In this document: positions 1-12,100 of the stretch, piece after piece
How the letters are laid out: each line of letters starts with the position of its first letter
How positions within the stretch are numbered: position 1 is the stretch's first letter
Source of the DNA: Schizochytrium sp. TIO01
Taxonomy: Eukaryota > Sar > Bigyra > Thraustochytrida > Thraustochytriidae
NCBI GenBank assembly: GCA_004764695.1
Contig: SMSO01000032.1
Location: 2,382,501-2,446,500 of the forward strand
Reading direction: 5' to 3'
DNA: 64,000 nt
Made by a program: the position numbers and the translations under genes
Notes under the pieces: model-generated
What the model was told of the DNA's origin: nothing
What the model saw: the letters and a program-made list of their open reading frames with translations, nothing else
Database searches by the model: none

Positions 1-132
1 TGACTTGGGCATATAGACTCGTTCTTTGGGCCTGCCAAGGTCTTGCTGATTTCCTGAATCTTCTTCTTCCTGCGGCTCACGAGCGAACCCTTGCGCAGCA
101 TGCCGAGACACCTGCACCCGTGTGCGAACCAT
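1..132 (-). CDS. possible 5' end of a truncated gene, unidentified
   Basis: On the minus strand an ATG at 132 opens 44 codons that run off the window edge. A second frame, with an ATG near residue 11 of the first, is also open to the edge and encodes a very basic peptide (MLRKGSLVSRRKKK...). A TATA-like stretch lies near 185-195 on the same strand. I recognise neither peptide, and the piece is too short to choose between the frames. It is reported only because something may begin here and continue beyond the window. Confidence 0.2.
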   Translation of the reverse strand, partial: MVRTRVQVSRHAAQGFAREPQEEEDSGNQQDLGRPKERVYMPKS

Positions 133-1199
133 TGTGCCTTATTTGTCCTCGATCTGGTGGTGTCCTCTACAGTGGCTCACGCACGATATAAAGTGAATGC
201 AAGCTTTCGATGATTGATGAGGAGTGAAAAGGACTCGATGTTTGAGGTACCTAAGTAGTAGATAATACTCCACCTAGAGGCAAATTAAAAATATTATATC
301 TGTTCCGTCCAAGATCCGCGACCCTTCCAGGATTTCGATATCGCTTACATAAGCACTGGCATATTGGGCAGCCTGCCGAAGGGCTTGCAACGAACTTGAA
401 TGAATGTAAATTGCAGGCTCACATGCAAAAACGAGTGATTTTCAGTAGCCTACATTGCCTATTTCTTCTCCTTCAGACTTTTTAATCGGTATGCCTAGTA
501 GTCCATGGTTTGTGAAGATAGTAAATGGCAAATTTGTTCCAGGCCAATTGTTGAGCAGTCCCTATCAGGCTGAAAACTACTTCTATACCCAAATCTCACG
601 CCACGTGTTTCCCTCAAATCGAGAATAATTGCAGTTCTGCTTGCAGTATCAATAATTCGATCATATCTGGTTCAGTTTTAAAAATTAAAGCTAAGCCAGA
701 AATGATTCTGTACATTTATATCCTTCATCCTCAGTTTGCCAGTTCCCATACCCACCCCTCGTGATCCTCATCACGCTAGCTATTATTTATGTCTTCTCCC
801 TCCACAATCTTTAGTCTTCTTTTCTCCATCTCTACAACCAAAACGAACTCCACATCGTCACGCTTCTCCCTCACGTCACCTGTGACTACTACGTGTTTTC
901 CTACCCTTTACTGTATTTACTTTATCAGTAATGGTAAACTCGCCTATTATCAACGCCTAGGTTTCGCTGTTTCTACTCGAGGTACGCCTAGTTAATACTT
1001 TAATTGGCATTGTGAGATTTAAGTTTAAGAAATAAAAAAGGAGAAGAAGAAGAAAAAAGATTATTTGTTTGTTTCGGAAAAAGAGCGTCCGAATTGAAAT
1101 CGAAATCAAACTTGAGATGCAAAGCCAGAACTTGAGCTCAAACCGATTGAGAAACTCGAACAGAGTGGAGGTAGTGTTGCTGCCGTCTGTTTTGCAGAG
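133..1199. other. intergenic, no gene seen
   Basis: No supported coding region lies here. A 68-codon frame at 789-995 has no recognisable content. The last 180 bases are purine-rich and end in TTTTGCAG directly before the COQ4 start, which could be a splice acceptor for a 5' UTR intron but cannot be confirmed. Confidence 0.6.
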
Positions 1200-2108
1200 A
1201 TGGCTTCTGGATTCAACCGTCTCGGCCTGGCCGTGCGCGAGGCCGTCCGTGCTCTGCGAGATCCCTACCTTGGAGGTGAGTCTGTGGCAGCTGTGGCCGA
1301 GTTGACCGGTGATGTTGCTCTTCGCGAGATGAGGTCGAAACTTTCTAAGCACCCTACTGGCCGTCGCATTCTCTCTGAGCGCCCCGTCCTCGACCAAAAC
1401 TCTGTGGATTTTGCCCGCCTGTCGAAGCTCCCCAAGGACTCCGTCGGAGGCGCATTCGCTGCTTATTTAAACATGCATGGCTTCGAATTCGGCACGCGGC
1501 CTCAGGTTAGGTATGTTGAAGATCCTGAGCTCGCATACATCATGCAGCGCTATCGGGATACGCACGATCTCTTGCATGCTATCTGTGGAGTCCCCGTCAG
1601 TGTCAGCGGCGAGGTCGCCCTCAAGTGGTATGAGATGGCGCAGACTGGCCTTCCAATGACAGCTCTCGCAGCCTTTGCAGGAGGCCTTCGTGCCGAGGCT
1701 TCTATGCGCAGCAGTATCTTCAGCGGAGGGCCTCTCTACAGTCTGCTTGGCAACGGGCCGCCTTCGGAGCTCAGTGCCTACGTCTTCTTCTGTGTTCAAA
1801 TGGCCTCGCGTTCTGACTTCTTTCTGAACATATACTTTGAGGAGTGCTGGGAAGAGAATATCCATGACATGCGCAAAAGAGTTGGCCTTCGAGCGCTCCC
1901 AGACAATCTTGCTAGCCTTGATGCGTCCTTTGATGCATCCAGAATCCCGCTCATGCGCAAGCATTATGAGGCGGCGTTACAGGCCTTGGGACCTGGCCTC
2001 ACACAATCAGAGCAGGCTCGTCGTGCTCCGTTTGAGAAATACCTTCAGGCGCTTGAGGAGCTTGAAAAGGCGAACCATGCAGCAAAAGACCAAAACCCCT
2101 TGCCATAA
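1200..2108 (+). CDS. COQ4: COQ4, mitochondrial ubiquinone biosynthesis protein
   Basis: COQ4 is a matrix-side inner-membrane protein needed to assemble the CoQ synthesis complex; recent work on the family assigns it a role in oxidative decarboxylation/hydroxylation of the ring. The 302-residue frame aligns with the family from end to end from my knowledge of it. The diagnostic zinc motif HDxxH-x11-E is intact as H122-D123-L-L-H126 and E138, followed by the conserved KWYE and QTGLPM segments. A Trp-Glu-rich region near residues 215-230 (WEENIHDMRKR) matches the family C-terminus. The N-terminus is basic and lacks acidic residues for the first ~13 positions, consistent with mitochondrial import. 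The ATG at 1200 sits next to the first conserved segment, and no earlier in-frame ATG is needed. There are no introns within the frame. Confidence 0.95.
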   Translation: MASGFNRLGLAVREAVRALRDPYLGGESVAAVAELTGDVALREMRSKLSKHPTGRRILSERPVLDQNSVDFARLSKLPKDSVGGAFAAYLNMHGFEFGTRPQVRYVEDPELAYIMQRYRDTHDLLHAICGVPVSVSGEVALKWYEMAQTGLPMTALAAFAGGLRAEASMRSSIFSGGPLYSLLGNGPPSELSAYVFFCVQMASRSDFFLNIYFEECWEENIHDMRKRVGLRALPDNLASLDASFDASRIPLMRKHYEAALQALGPGLTQSEQARRAPFEKYLQALEELEKANHAAKDQNPLP

Positions 2109-2643
2109 AATTCGTTGTAGACATTTGGTTTGAATAGAGGGGTTAGTATATTTTCAGGGCTAAAAATTTGCCTGTATCTGCAGTATGCAGACCTTACACC
2201 AAACGTACAATGAATCAAACTCTTTTCTTTATAAGGTATATAACAAGACTGGAATATACCTCCTAAAGAGGCACCATATTCTCAGTGCCACAAATAAAAA
2301 CTTCACGGCACCAAAAATAATGACAAGGCTCGTAGCATAGTTGAATTAGCTTGTGTGTCGGTTCTGAGCTTGCTTTGATCACAAAACCTTCTGCAGTAGC
2401 GCATTCCTCTTTTAATTTACATTTTTTTTTATAATATTAAAATCCAGCGAGATCTACACGATAGTTCTGTTCCATCTCATGCGTGCATTCCCGTTCATAT
2501 TCTTGTTTGTTCAGGAGCGAGAAACATAAAATATCTGATTTAAGATTATTACTCAGTATTCAATATTCATATTATCATTTACATTGTTTGTGGGTTGTAG
2601 GGTGTTTCGAGATCAACTCACTAAAAGAGTAGAAGACTGTCTT
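2109..2643. other. intergenic between convergent COQ4 and MYB genes
   Basis: AT-rich spacer between the 3' ends of two convergent genes. It contains AATAAA-like stretches near 2290, suitable as a poly(A) signal for COQ4. No coding region seen. Confidence 0.6.
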
Positions 2644-4110
2644 TTAACACAGGGTGGTACCAAGCGTATTCGCGACGAGGTCATCGTCAAAAGTGAAGTA
2701 CGATGTCTCGTTATTGTAGCCATAGTTTACACGAGGAGAGGGGCGAATATATTGCGCAGGGGAGTATGGCATTGGTGAAGGAAGGGTAAAGCTGTGCATG
2801 GGTGATTTGAGACCCGGATCAAGTGACAGCAAACCTGCACTAATTCGGCGCTTCTTGTTGTATGGACTCGACTCACTTGCTTCTCCTTTAACCGAGAATG
2901 GGCTACCTGAAAAGGTTAAACCCATGGTCTCATTCACGCTGCAAAGTTCAGGAATGCGCGGCGTAGGTGCTTGAAGGTTGCCGGACTCAAATGTTCTTGG
3001 AGTTAGCGCAATGGTGAGAAAACTTGGCGACAAAGTCTGGGTTGAGAGTCTGTCAGAGCCAGGTTGCCCGTCTGCGATAAAGTTAAGCCTTGCAGGGACA
3101 CAGGTATCAATTGCTGGGGGGCGTACAGGTTTACGGTCAGCTTCGATGGATGAAAAATCTTGTTTTTGGTGAGCGTCGTTATGGCCAAAGTCAGTTGTGC
3201 CAGATCCGTGAGACTGGTATGTATTCGTGCTGGTGCTCGTTAAAATAGACCGCTCATCCATAGGCGACGAAGCCGAAGAACTGGTCGAGGAGCTCACAGA
3301 GGTGCTATCCTCAACTCTGACATCTACAGAGAGTCCCAAGTTTGGTACCATAGGTTTGGCGAATGACTTGCGACGGCGGACAACTTTACTTTCGTGTCTA
3401 GGTCGATCAGGGTTACTTTGCTGGTGCTGATTTTGGCCATGATGTTGGTCTGACCCGATGTAACCACTGACAGGGGTGTAACCTTGCTGCGGTAGCGAAG
3501 GGCCGTATGGCGAAGAACTGTAGGATAAGTTCCCTGGAGCATATGGAGAGAGGCAAGGCGAGGATACAGAGGGTTGCTGGGCCCATCCACCGATGTAGGA
3601 AGGCTGGGTATAGCACATTTTTGATGGTGTGGACACATAAGTGTCTATTTGCGGATGCATATTCATAGAATATGAAGAGCCATATGGGTTGTGCACAGAG
3701 CCGTGGTAGACATCCATGGATTCGTCCGAGTCGCTACGGACAAGACCACGCTTCCGCTTGCGGAGTGTGGAATACCAGTGATTCTTGATTGCATTGTCTG
3801 TGCGACCGGGAAGTATCTTGGCTATTTTTGCCCACTGGTTTCCAAGGCGGGATTGTGCTTCAATGAGGACTTGCTCTTCTTCAGCGGTCCATGGGTCCTT
3901 CGAAATTGACGGATCGAGGTGATTCATCCAACGTGTGCGGCATTGTTTACCTGTGCGTTTGGCTTCAGGCAAGCGTTGGTTTAGCCTCATGGCCACTTGC
4001 GACCATTGTTTTCCAGCTGCTGAGACACCAACAAGATCAATGATAACATCGTCTTCTTCTTTGGTCCAAGCTCTTCGGTGGAATGTCTTGCGCTTCTCTC
4101 CACCCATCAT
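2644..4110 (-). CDS. R2R3-type MYB transcription factor
   Basis: This is a 488-residue nuclear DNA-binding protein. Two MYB repeats occupy residues ~12-118. The second is canonical, with Trp at 74, 93 and 112 and the recognition helix NAIKNHW. The first has Trp at 15, 36 and 61: the gap between its second and third Trp is 24 residues instead of the usual 18, so about six residues are inserted in the turn before the recognition helix (GKQCRTRW). A basic stretch KRKR follows the repeats and may serve as a nuclear localisation signal. Residues ~130-480 are Ser/Pro/Tyr-rich with a poly-Ser run near 270-285, typical of a disordered regulatory tail. Two ATGs lie side by side at the start (4110 and 4107). 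Targets cannot be inferred. Confidence 0.92.
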   Translation of the reverse strand: MMGGEKRKTFHRRAWTKEEDDVIIDLVGVSAAGKQWSQVAMRLNQRLPEAKRTGKQCRTRWMNHLDPSISKDPWTAEEEQVLIEAQSRLGNQWAKIAKILPGRTDNAIKNHWYSTLRKRKRGLVRSDSDESMDVYHGSVHNPYGSSYSMNMHPQIDTYVSTPSKMCYTQPSYIGGWAQQPSVSSPCLSPYAPGNLSYSSSPYGPSLPQQGYTPVSGYIGSDQHHGQNQHQQSNPDRPRHESKVVRRRKSFAKPMVPNLGLSVDVRVEDSTSVSSSTSSSASSPMDERSILTSTSTNTYQSHGSGTTDFGHNDAHQKQDFSSIEADRKPVRPPAIDTCVPARLNFIADGQPGSDRLSTQTLSPSFLTIALTPRTFESGNLQAPTPRIPELCSVNETMGLTFSGSPFSVKGEASESSPYNKKRRISAGLLSLDPGLKSPMHSFTLPSPMPYSPAQYIRPSPRVNYGYNNETSYFTFDDDLVANTLGTTLC

Positions 4111-4760
4111 CTGTGCTGTATGTCGCTAGATAACAGTCTCCTCTTCCACAGTGATCCAGAGGGAAGACTCCTAGCTAATAAATCTGGATTATAGACAGCA
4201 CCTAATTCTGCTGTCTTGTGTCTTTGTTGGATGGCAAATTGTCAAGGCAAGCCAAGAAAGGACTTTGCTGTTGAAGATTTCTCTTAAGTTTCACGATGCC
4301 AAAGTCAAGACTGGCTTGTCTTAAACCTGTCAATAAGTCCACGTGAATCTGCCACTGCAAATGCTCAAGCTGTAGACGGCTCAGCTTGGGAACTTTGGTG
4401 GTCCCAGTAGTCCCCTTCGACGGTTAATGAACGAATGAGCGTGCGCCCCCGGGGACTTACGCGCTCCCTTCTTCTTGTGGGTGATCCCAGCAAGCAAGCT
4501 CCTTGTTTGCAGAGAAACTCGTAACTGCACGAGCCAATCGACAGTTCAATCACCTCCGTGGCTCTTTGCTGCTGATGCTGATGGTGCTGCCGCGGAGCGA
4601 GGCAAATGGGTCTGGCGGAATCGATAGATGATGCGGAGAGGTGCGACCCACGGGTTGATATTATTTGCAATTAGGAAACTCATGTGAGATCTAAATCATC
4701 AAAAACAATTCAGTCTCCGGTTTAAAAAAATTCTATGAGCGCATAATCTTCTGTTTTCTC

Positions 4761-4783
4761 TTTTTTTTTTTTTTTTTTTTTTT
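4761..4783 (+). repeat. poly(T) tract, 23 bases
   Basis: Uninterrupted T run followed by AAATTAAAA. This could be the reverse-strand poly(A) tail of an old retroposed copy or a simple slippage tract; no retroposed gene is recognisable beside it. Confidence 0.8.
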
Positions 4784-5587
4784 AAATTAAAAGTCGCGAC
4801 GAAAAACAGAATCTAAAGTGTATGGAGTAGAATATGAAAAGCACGAAGAGGCTGAGTGAGTAAACCAATCTAAAGTCGATTGGCTTCGGCCTCTGTTTAG
4901 CTGTGCAATAAGTGGCGGGAGGGAAATGTCTCTTGTACTTGGGAAGCATAGTTTCAAGAGCGTACCTCATCTTATTTTTTATTTTATTTTTTCTCGAGGC
5001 TAAAACAACACAGACACAAAATACCGCTGTAAAGTGGAGACGACTTACTTCCTGAACTTATTATTCGAACGGCATTTTCCATCAGAAACAGAGCAATCGT
5101 TCGAGGTTCAAGAATTATCTGAGGCGTCGCAGCTCTTAAAGACCTCAGCTCCTTACAACGCCCATACAACAGCGAGTCATCTGCCTGCCCTTGTACGCTT
5201 TCCAACGAGTGATTGCTCGAGTTTTCGAGCATCCTCTTTCTTCAATTTGGCTTTTCATTTCGATTATCCTCGAGAAAGAAAAATACTGTCATTCTATTTA
5301 TTAGGTTTTAAAGTGTTTTTTACTACTCAACTTTTAGCATTGTTTTATGTTTGTTTCTTGTGTTTTTTGTTGTTTTTTTAATTAAATGATTTTGCCGAGA
5401 GTAATGCGAGCGCGCTCGTTCCCATTCGTGGCGCTGGAAACTCTGAGGACCTTAGATAGGAACCATAAAGACTTTATTACGCCCGAGATCTATAAACCCA
5501 AAAAGCACATTTTGATGATCTCTGTCTCATTCATACATGCATAAACACCATATCATATACTACATACATACTAACTAGCCAGAGTTG

Positions 5588-5634
5588 AATCAATCAATCA
5601 ATCAATCAGTCAATCAATCAATAATAAATAAATA
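5588..5634 (+). repeat. (CAAT)n then (AATA)n microsatellite
   Basis: Tetranucleotide CAAT repeated about nine times with one imperfect unit, grading into AATA units. A related GATT/GATA array recurs at 6890-6935 and 9469-9506. Confidence 0.85.
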
Positions 5635-6561
5635 GATGCAAATACACAGATTGAGACTCGATCGGCCATTTCGTAACGAATGAGCAATAGAAAGTCGAGG
5701 ACCGGAGCGGAATCGATTTGGATCTCGAGAATCGATTCTTTTGCTTGCGCTTGTTCCAAGTGCTTCGCCTTTGACTTCTTCTTCTCCTCCTTCTTTCTAC
5801 ATCTCCATTTCTTGTTTGGATTTCAAGCTCCCAGTCTGTCGCCCGAATTTGCGAAGGGATTGAAAAATGCATTTCGATTTGATGTCGGCAACGTCAAAAA
5901 GGAGCCACAAAACCGAATGTGAGAAAGAGAGGCGCCCCAAACTTCTGGAAATGTGGCCAACCAAGCATTAAACACGTGGGTATCAGGAACGTGGCCTCCT
6001 CAAGGGCCGTAACTGAGATGTCTAAGTCTCTCCTTTCCTTCAGTCATGTGGTTCTTCCTATCTGTCAACGAAATACGACACATACATGTATACGAATTTA
6101 TTCATCTTTATTTATGCTTCCTTCCCTTTTTTTTCTTTTCTTTTTTACTTATTAAATGGTTTTCATTGACAGAAAAAGGGGAAAAGAGAAAAAGAGAATT
6201 GAAAGTTCTAAGTGCGTGTATTGAAAACCCCCTTTGAAAAACACATTGAACTTGTGGCTCGAGCTGTCGAGACCCTCATATTGCCCATAGAGAGCACCTG
6301 TCGGCAGAACTTTCTCTGTAAGGGAGTCTGCGGCCACGCTTCCAGCCATTCTTCATTTACGTACGCCTCCTCCGATCCCGACGTCGCTCCTTCAAGTAAG
6401 AAGGGGTCTTTGCTGCCGCTCAACACACAAAGAAATAATTAAATAAAGAAAGAAAGTCCTTGAATTCAGATACAAGAATGCGTGAGTGAGTTTCATTCAA
6501 CGCGAACCTCAGAGTCGTATGGCCATTCATCTCTCAGTCAATCGATCAGTGCCAAACAGGC

Positions 6562-6563
6562 GA

Positions 6564-6614
<51 letters not shown>
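6562..6614 (+). repeat. (GAAA)13 microsatellite
   Basis: Thirteen near-perfect GAAA units. A second GAAA array lies at 40866-40904, and purine-rich simple sequence at 59654-59725. Confidence 0.9.
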
Positions 6615-6976
6615 CCAACGAACGCGCAGCGAGGAGGGTCGGGATGGCGAGCGAAGATCAGCCAACGCACTGGGCTGCGAGAAGTCCTCGAGGCTGGCGG
6701 CTGCTGACCTGAAAGTAGGCGGAGAAGGAGCGAGCTCAGCTGGCGACTTGAACTTTTAGCACAGCCGCGCGATCGAGCCTCGAAATGGCCAAGAACTGAA
6801 GAACTTACGAATGACTTCGGTTTTCACCTATTTGCTTACGAACTCGCTTTCTTGCTCACTGCTTACAATGAATTGACTTCGCGCTTGATTGTAGATAGAT
6901 TTTGATTGATTGATAGATCGATTGATTGATAGATTTGTAGATTAACAAACTAATTGATGAAACAATGGTCATTCTA

Positions 6977-7018
6977 TGGATTGTTTGATATGGATTGTTT
7001 GATATGGATTGTTTGATA
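6977..7018 (+). repeat. 14-bp tandem repeat, three perfect copies
   Basis: The unit TGGATTGTTTGATA is repeated three times without mismatch. It sits directly after a GATT/GATA-rich stretch (6890-6940). Confidence 0.9.
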
Positions 7019-8522
7019 GATCGATTAGTCACGATTTGCAGGAGACATCGGAATTCGAAGGCCCTTGCAGAGATCTGATTACAGATTCTTAGCGTTGAGG
7101 ATGAACGCGAAGATGAGCTGCGTATTGGCAGATGAAACACGAAGAAGAAGAAAAAGAATGATAAGAAGAAGAAGACGGTATGCAAGAGCAGAACGTACGC
7201 CGCGTCTGCGAGGACCGCTGTAGGAGATGTGGGCGGAGGTGCTAAGTAAATTGGCTGAGCAAGCGGCTATTATTTGCCGTAGTAAGGAGGTAGGAACCTG
7301 GCAATTAAAGGAAATGAATAACTCTGAATCAAGTAGACTCCTTGATTTTAATGTTATTTTAATGAATAAATAACTTGTGAAATAAATATATAAATCAATA
7401 AGCAAATGAACCAATCAACAAAATATGGATACCGTGGCGCGAAGTAAGTTGGCAAGTAAGTAAGTAATTAGTAATTAGTAAAGGAATAAGTGAATAGAGA
7501 TGTGGAGAAGTAGGAGAAGCAGGTGCTTACTGATATACTTCTTGAGGACTGCTTGTTTTCGCTCTTCATTTACCAACAAAAACTAAGAAAGAAACACTTT
7601 CCTTTCCCCTGCCTTACCTTCTTCTGTTTTGCTTTTTACTCTTATACACAGATTACTTTTTTATAATATTAAACATTACTTTCCAATTTTTAAAAATACG
7701 AAAAAAGTTCTTTCATTTTTGGAAGAAACCTTTCATCGGGTCTTTCATCGATTACCAATCATTCAATCAATTTGAAGTTCAACATTCATCCAAAATCAAG
7801 GCAGAAGAGATTCGTTAGTTCTGACAGCTCTCGACTTCCTGCTCCAGAAGTCAATATGCTTTGGAGAATATTTATCTGCGTCAAGCCAAACCAACTTTCA
7901 TCACCACGTCTATCCTAGGCGCCTGATAGAAGATAGTTGCTACACAGTACCAGCAGCACAAGTTCTCCATCTTGTTTTTGGCCACGTTCGTGAAGGTCAA
8001 ACTAGGCACTTACCATGCTTATGGTTTTACACGAGCCCAGGATCCAAAAGCGAAATTAACTTGAGACAGGCCTCACGCGTGTAGCACCACGTGCGTGCGG
8101 ACCTCCTGCTGCTCTGGCTGCCCGTCATTGGCTCTAAGTCCTCGGGCGATGCCGTGCGTTAGAAATGGAAGCCCGTGGCCAGCAGTCGCAATGGTGAGGA
8201 AATATTGTAGCACTGGAAGAACAATCTGAGAATGAAATGAGAAGCATAAGAAGATTACAAGGCTCTGCATTCGCTAACATGGCCATGATAAAGAGCTCCT
8301 CGACTCGGGTCTCAAAGCTCTAAACACGTGACTCTGCGCTGCGAAAAGATCAGTGTACTAGAATCATGAAAGACCCGAAGGGTAAGATTGAAAGACACCG
8401 CCGCAACCAGATATTGGCCAGATATTGGTTGGTGAGAAGCTAGCTATTCGAAAGAACCCTAACTTGTGGAACTCAGAGCTACTTAATGCCCTTTTTCATC
8501 ATCATCTTGGATGCTCAAGCAC

Positions 8523-8550
8523 GATGATTGAATTGATCAATTCAATCATC
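8523..8550 (+). repeat. 28-bp perfect palindrome
   Basis: The half-site GATGATTGAATTGA is followed immediately by its exact reverse complement, with no spacer. Such a sequence can extrude a cruciform or bind a homodimeric protein. No gene start is evident nearby. Confidence 0.9.
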
Positions 8551-9442
8551 AGTTCAATCGTTCGTCGTTCGCTTGTTCGTTCTTTCAGTTGGGCAGCAAT
8601 GAAGAGAAAAGTGAAAGACCGATGAAAGACGCGACTGCGGAGAGAGATTGGGTGCACTGAACAGAAAATGAGTAAACAAACATTATAGTATTTCTTGTAA
8701 GACATTAGAAATATAAATTGACTTACACACAAAACAAACGGCCGAAGCAATCCATGGAAGAGCTGAGGAGTGCCATTTACGAAGAAGAAATCTGTGCTGA
8801 CTCGCGCGAGATAGTAATGCCATGCGCCGCATTTTTCTTAATTCCTCTCGAAAGCTCTTGCCACTTTTTTTTTTAACTTTCTTTTTTCTACTTGGGGACT
8901 CCTTCTACTCATTTCCCCATCGACTAGGAAGTTCTTCTTTGAAATTTATTATTAATTTGCATTATTTTACAATAGAAATAAAGGTTATTATAGAATACAG
9001 AAGAAGAGACTGAATGGGTAGCTTAGGAGCAGGTTTAAGCCCAACTCATCGTGGAGCGCAGCGTCCTTTCTTTCGATGGCGACGCCAACCTCTAAGGCCG
9101 CCCCGCCTCACCCCATACAATCTCATCAGCCTTGCGCGCCACGCATATATCTACAACTGCTCCAGATCTATGTTCGCAATAAAAAGTAAAAAGTAAAAAG
9201 AAAAATAGGCAAAGATAATCAGCCGCAAATATGCGTAGGCCCATCGATTCTGTGCACTTTCTTGTTTTGAAGATCGTTGCTTTTCTTTTCCCTCTATTAT
9301 TTCCAAGTTGGATGTTGCTCCATTTCGTAGCTACGTACTTAATTTCCGGTTCTCTTTTCAGAAGCTGTCTTTCAATGGTGATGGGAAACTCGATTGGGCG
9401 TCGCCACATTCATTCACTCACTCATCCGTGTGCGCTGTTAGA

Positions 9443-9461
9443 TTTATTTATTTATTTATTT

Positions 9462-9506
<45 letters not shown>
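9443..9506 (+). repeat. compound (TTTA)n(GATT)n microsatellite
   Basis: About six TTTA units switch abruptly to about nine GATT units. Confidence 0.9.
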
Positions 9507-9508
<2 letters not shown>

Positions 9509-9556
9509 TATTTATTGATTGTAAAGTCATCGTGGCGCATTTGGTTTGGCTTTGGC

Positions 9557-9594
9557 GAGCCGAGCTGAGCCGAGCTGAGCCGAGCTGAGCTGAG
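9557..9594 (+). repeat. 10-bp tandem repeat GAGCCGAGCT x3 plus partial copy
   Basis: Three exact units followed by GAGCTGAG. The unit contains AGCT-centred symmetry and is GC-rich compared with its flanks. Confidence 0.85.
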
Positions 9595-11820
9595 ATCCTG
9601 GTTCGTCTGCGTGCTGCCTGCAGCCAGTGAGGTAGGCAGGCCTGCTAATGATTGAGCGTATGCAGCTCCTGGGGACATCTGGCAGGCACGGGAGAAAACG
9701 TTTTAGTTCTTTCGTCTCACTTTCGCTGCATCCACGCATACATCCATCAATCCATTCATCCATCCATCCAACACCGCTGCTGCAAAGAAATAGAAGCAAC
9801 GCAGAATCATGAAACCTGTCATTCATTCATAGCATTGAAGGCTCGCGAGCCCAAGCTGCTGCGGCAAACACCCTTGTTTTTTAGAAGTCGAGCTGCGAGT
9901 TGACGCGAATGCGACGGACGGGACCGATTGGCTTGTGCGGAGTGAGTGATGAAGTGGTAAAGAGTGGAGGGCTGAGACCTGATCGTGAAGAATGATCTTT
10001 CATGAAAGATGAATCCTGACCTGGTCAGCTCAAGCAGTGTAGCTGTTGGTTTCCGGGCGCCATTAAAGCAAGAACGCAAAGTAAAAGGACAAACGACGAA
10101 AGAAGCAGCCGAATGATTCAAGGACAGAGTTACACTCTGATGCAGAGGGTTTATTTGCTAGAATCGTATAGGAGACATCCAAATTCGGGAATATCAACGT
10201 CCGTCCGTTGATACTATGAATGTCTAAGTCAAAAGATGCTAAACGCGATTTTCTACTTTCGAAAGCAGGGTTTTTGGCTTTGACAAATGCTACACTTGGT
10301 ATGGGTGACCTGTTCGCGATTTCCTTGTATATATGCATGCGGATTTTACTTCATCCTTGTCTAGGACCTCACTCGTTGAAGAAGTGGAGAGGCTTTCCTG
10401 ACTTGCCTACACGATTTTATAATGCGATGCTGATGATTGGGAGAGGCCGCCGCGAAGGTCTTGAAGAAGTACCATAGGCAGGTACGCGATCTGCAAAGAC
10501 GCCCTGCGCGATAGCCTTGATTTGCTTTCATCTTACTCACCAAGTATTTCTTTGTTTCCTTCAAGATATCTACCTGAAAATGAAATCTTGAAGATGGAAT
10601 CCATGTATTAGTGTACACTGCCACATCAACTTTCTGCTCAGTTTTCCGGAAGTTGTTGCATTGAGAGTAGATAGCGGCAGCCTGAAATACTAGTCGTCTT
10701 GCATGGCACATACAACTTATATGGGCACTGACAAATGGCCCTTGTTGGCGTCCAAGTCCTTTCCATCCTAAACTTTTACATACTTGTTATTTTGCTGCAG
10801 ACCTTATTCTTCGAATTTTATGAAAAGTCGAGGAGGAGGGGCCTTTGTGGAACGCTGCGTTACTGCAGCCATGAATCGCGCAGCTTCCTAGCAACTGACT
10901 AGGATGTGGTGTAGTGCAGCCTTAGCAATGCAAAGGGACTTTTCTGCATAGAAGAGTGTAAGTGAAGTTGTGGACATTGCCTCTTACCAGCTTCTCTTAG
11001 AAGAGAAATACGATCATGCCGTTGTTGGAGAAAATAGGAAAAGGGTAATCTTTTGTAGGACTACTCCGTAGCTTGCTTGCAGACTGGTTCATGGATCAAG
11101 AGAAAGGCTAAACATTCAAAAGGTATGGGAGGCGTCTGTTAATTATTAAGTTTAGGAGCAGTGTCGCCAAAGGTACTTATTTCTTCATTTACCTAGCACA
11201 AGTAAATAAAATGATGCAGCCCATTTTCCATTTTCATTGAAGACTGCCAACTTCATGAGCGCATTTGTCCTAGTGTCTTATTCTGTTACTGCCCTTCAAA
11301 ATAAAGAAATAGAGAAATAACACTAATAATAAATCAAGGAATGAACAATTTTACGATCAGCGAGGCCACTTCAATTTTCGAAAGGCTGGACTGCACGCAA
11401 GATTCTTTAAAATGGCGGTCAACAAAATATTTAGGCCGTACCAACAGTGTCTCTAGCTAAAGCCACAGCCCCTCGCTAGCCGTACGCGCGTGTACTTTTG
11501 TAAGAGGTCTATCAATAGACCCAACGGTCTTTCAGTCAAAGTGTCAAGCCCACTCGCTCTGTTGGCTTGGTGTTACCTAAATGCAATGCATGGCCATGCT
11601 AAAAAGAAAACCTTCAACCCGCAACGCCAAGACGTCAATGCGCACAGCCTGGCGTTCGCAGTGGTGGCAGCCATGCCCCGAAATCATCGCAGGCCGGGGA
11701 ACTCCAGGGGACCATATATTACAAGCAAGCAAGGAAATCGACAATCACGAGAGCCGTGGCAGAGCCTTGAATCGTTGCATTTATTCCCTCACGACTGCGT
11801 AGAGGCGCCTACGCACCTTC

Positions 11821-12100
11821 TAGTACCACTACTCCTACTACTAATATTAATTATTAATAATAGTGATTAATAAAAATAATTAATAATAATTGATAACAAT
11901 AGTAATAATGAATAATAATAATTAATAATAATAATCAATAATAATTGATAACAACAATAATAATAATCAATAATAATTGATAACAACAATAATAATTAAT
12001 AATTATTGTTATAATTAATAGTAATAATTGATAACAACAATAATAATAATTAATAATTATTATTATAATCAATAATTATAATAGTAGGAGTAGTAGGTAT
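11821..12100 (+). repeat. AT-rich fold-back segment with inverted ends
   Basis: About 280 bases made almost wholly of AATAAT/ATTGATAAC-type units. The left end contains ACTACTCCTACTACTA and the right end contains its near reverse complement TAGTAGGAGTAGTAGG, with further AT-rich pairing inward. The whole could fold into one long imperfect hairpin. Several internal sub-repeats end in ATTGATAACAACAATAATAAT. No coding capacity. A MITE-like relic or an expanded simple repeat are both possible. Confidence 0.7.

Noticed and set aside
1485-1500. GAATTCGGCACGCGG in COQ4, resembling a cDNA library adapter
   Set aside because: It is in frame, encodes normal COQ4 residues and is not an exact adapter match; coincidence.
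1467-1964. 165-codon minus-strand frame inside COQ4
   Set aside because: Shadow of COQ4; the plus-strand protein has the HDxxH-x11-E zinc motif and full-length family similarity.
11490-11870. 126-codon frame upstream of the AT-rich fold-back
   Set aside because: Non-ATG start, no recognisable content, and it runs into simple sequence.
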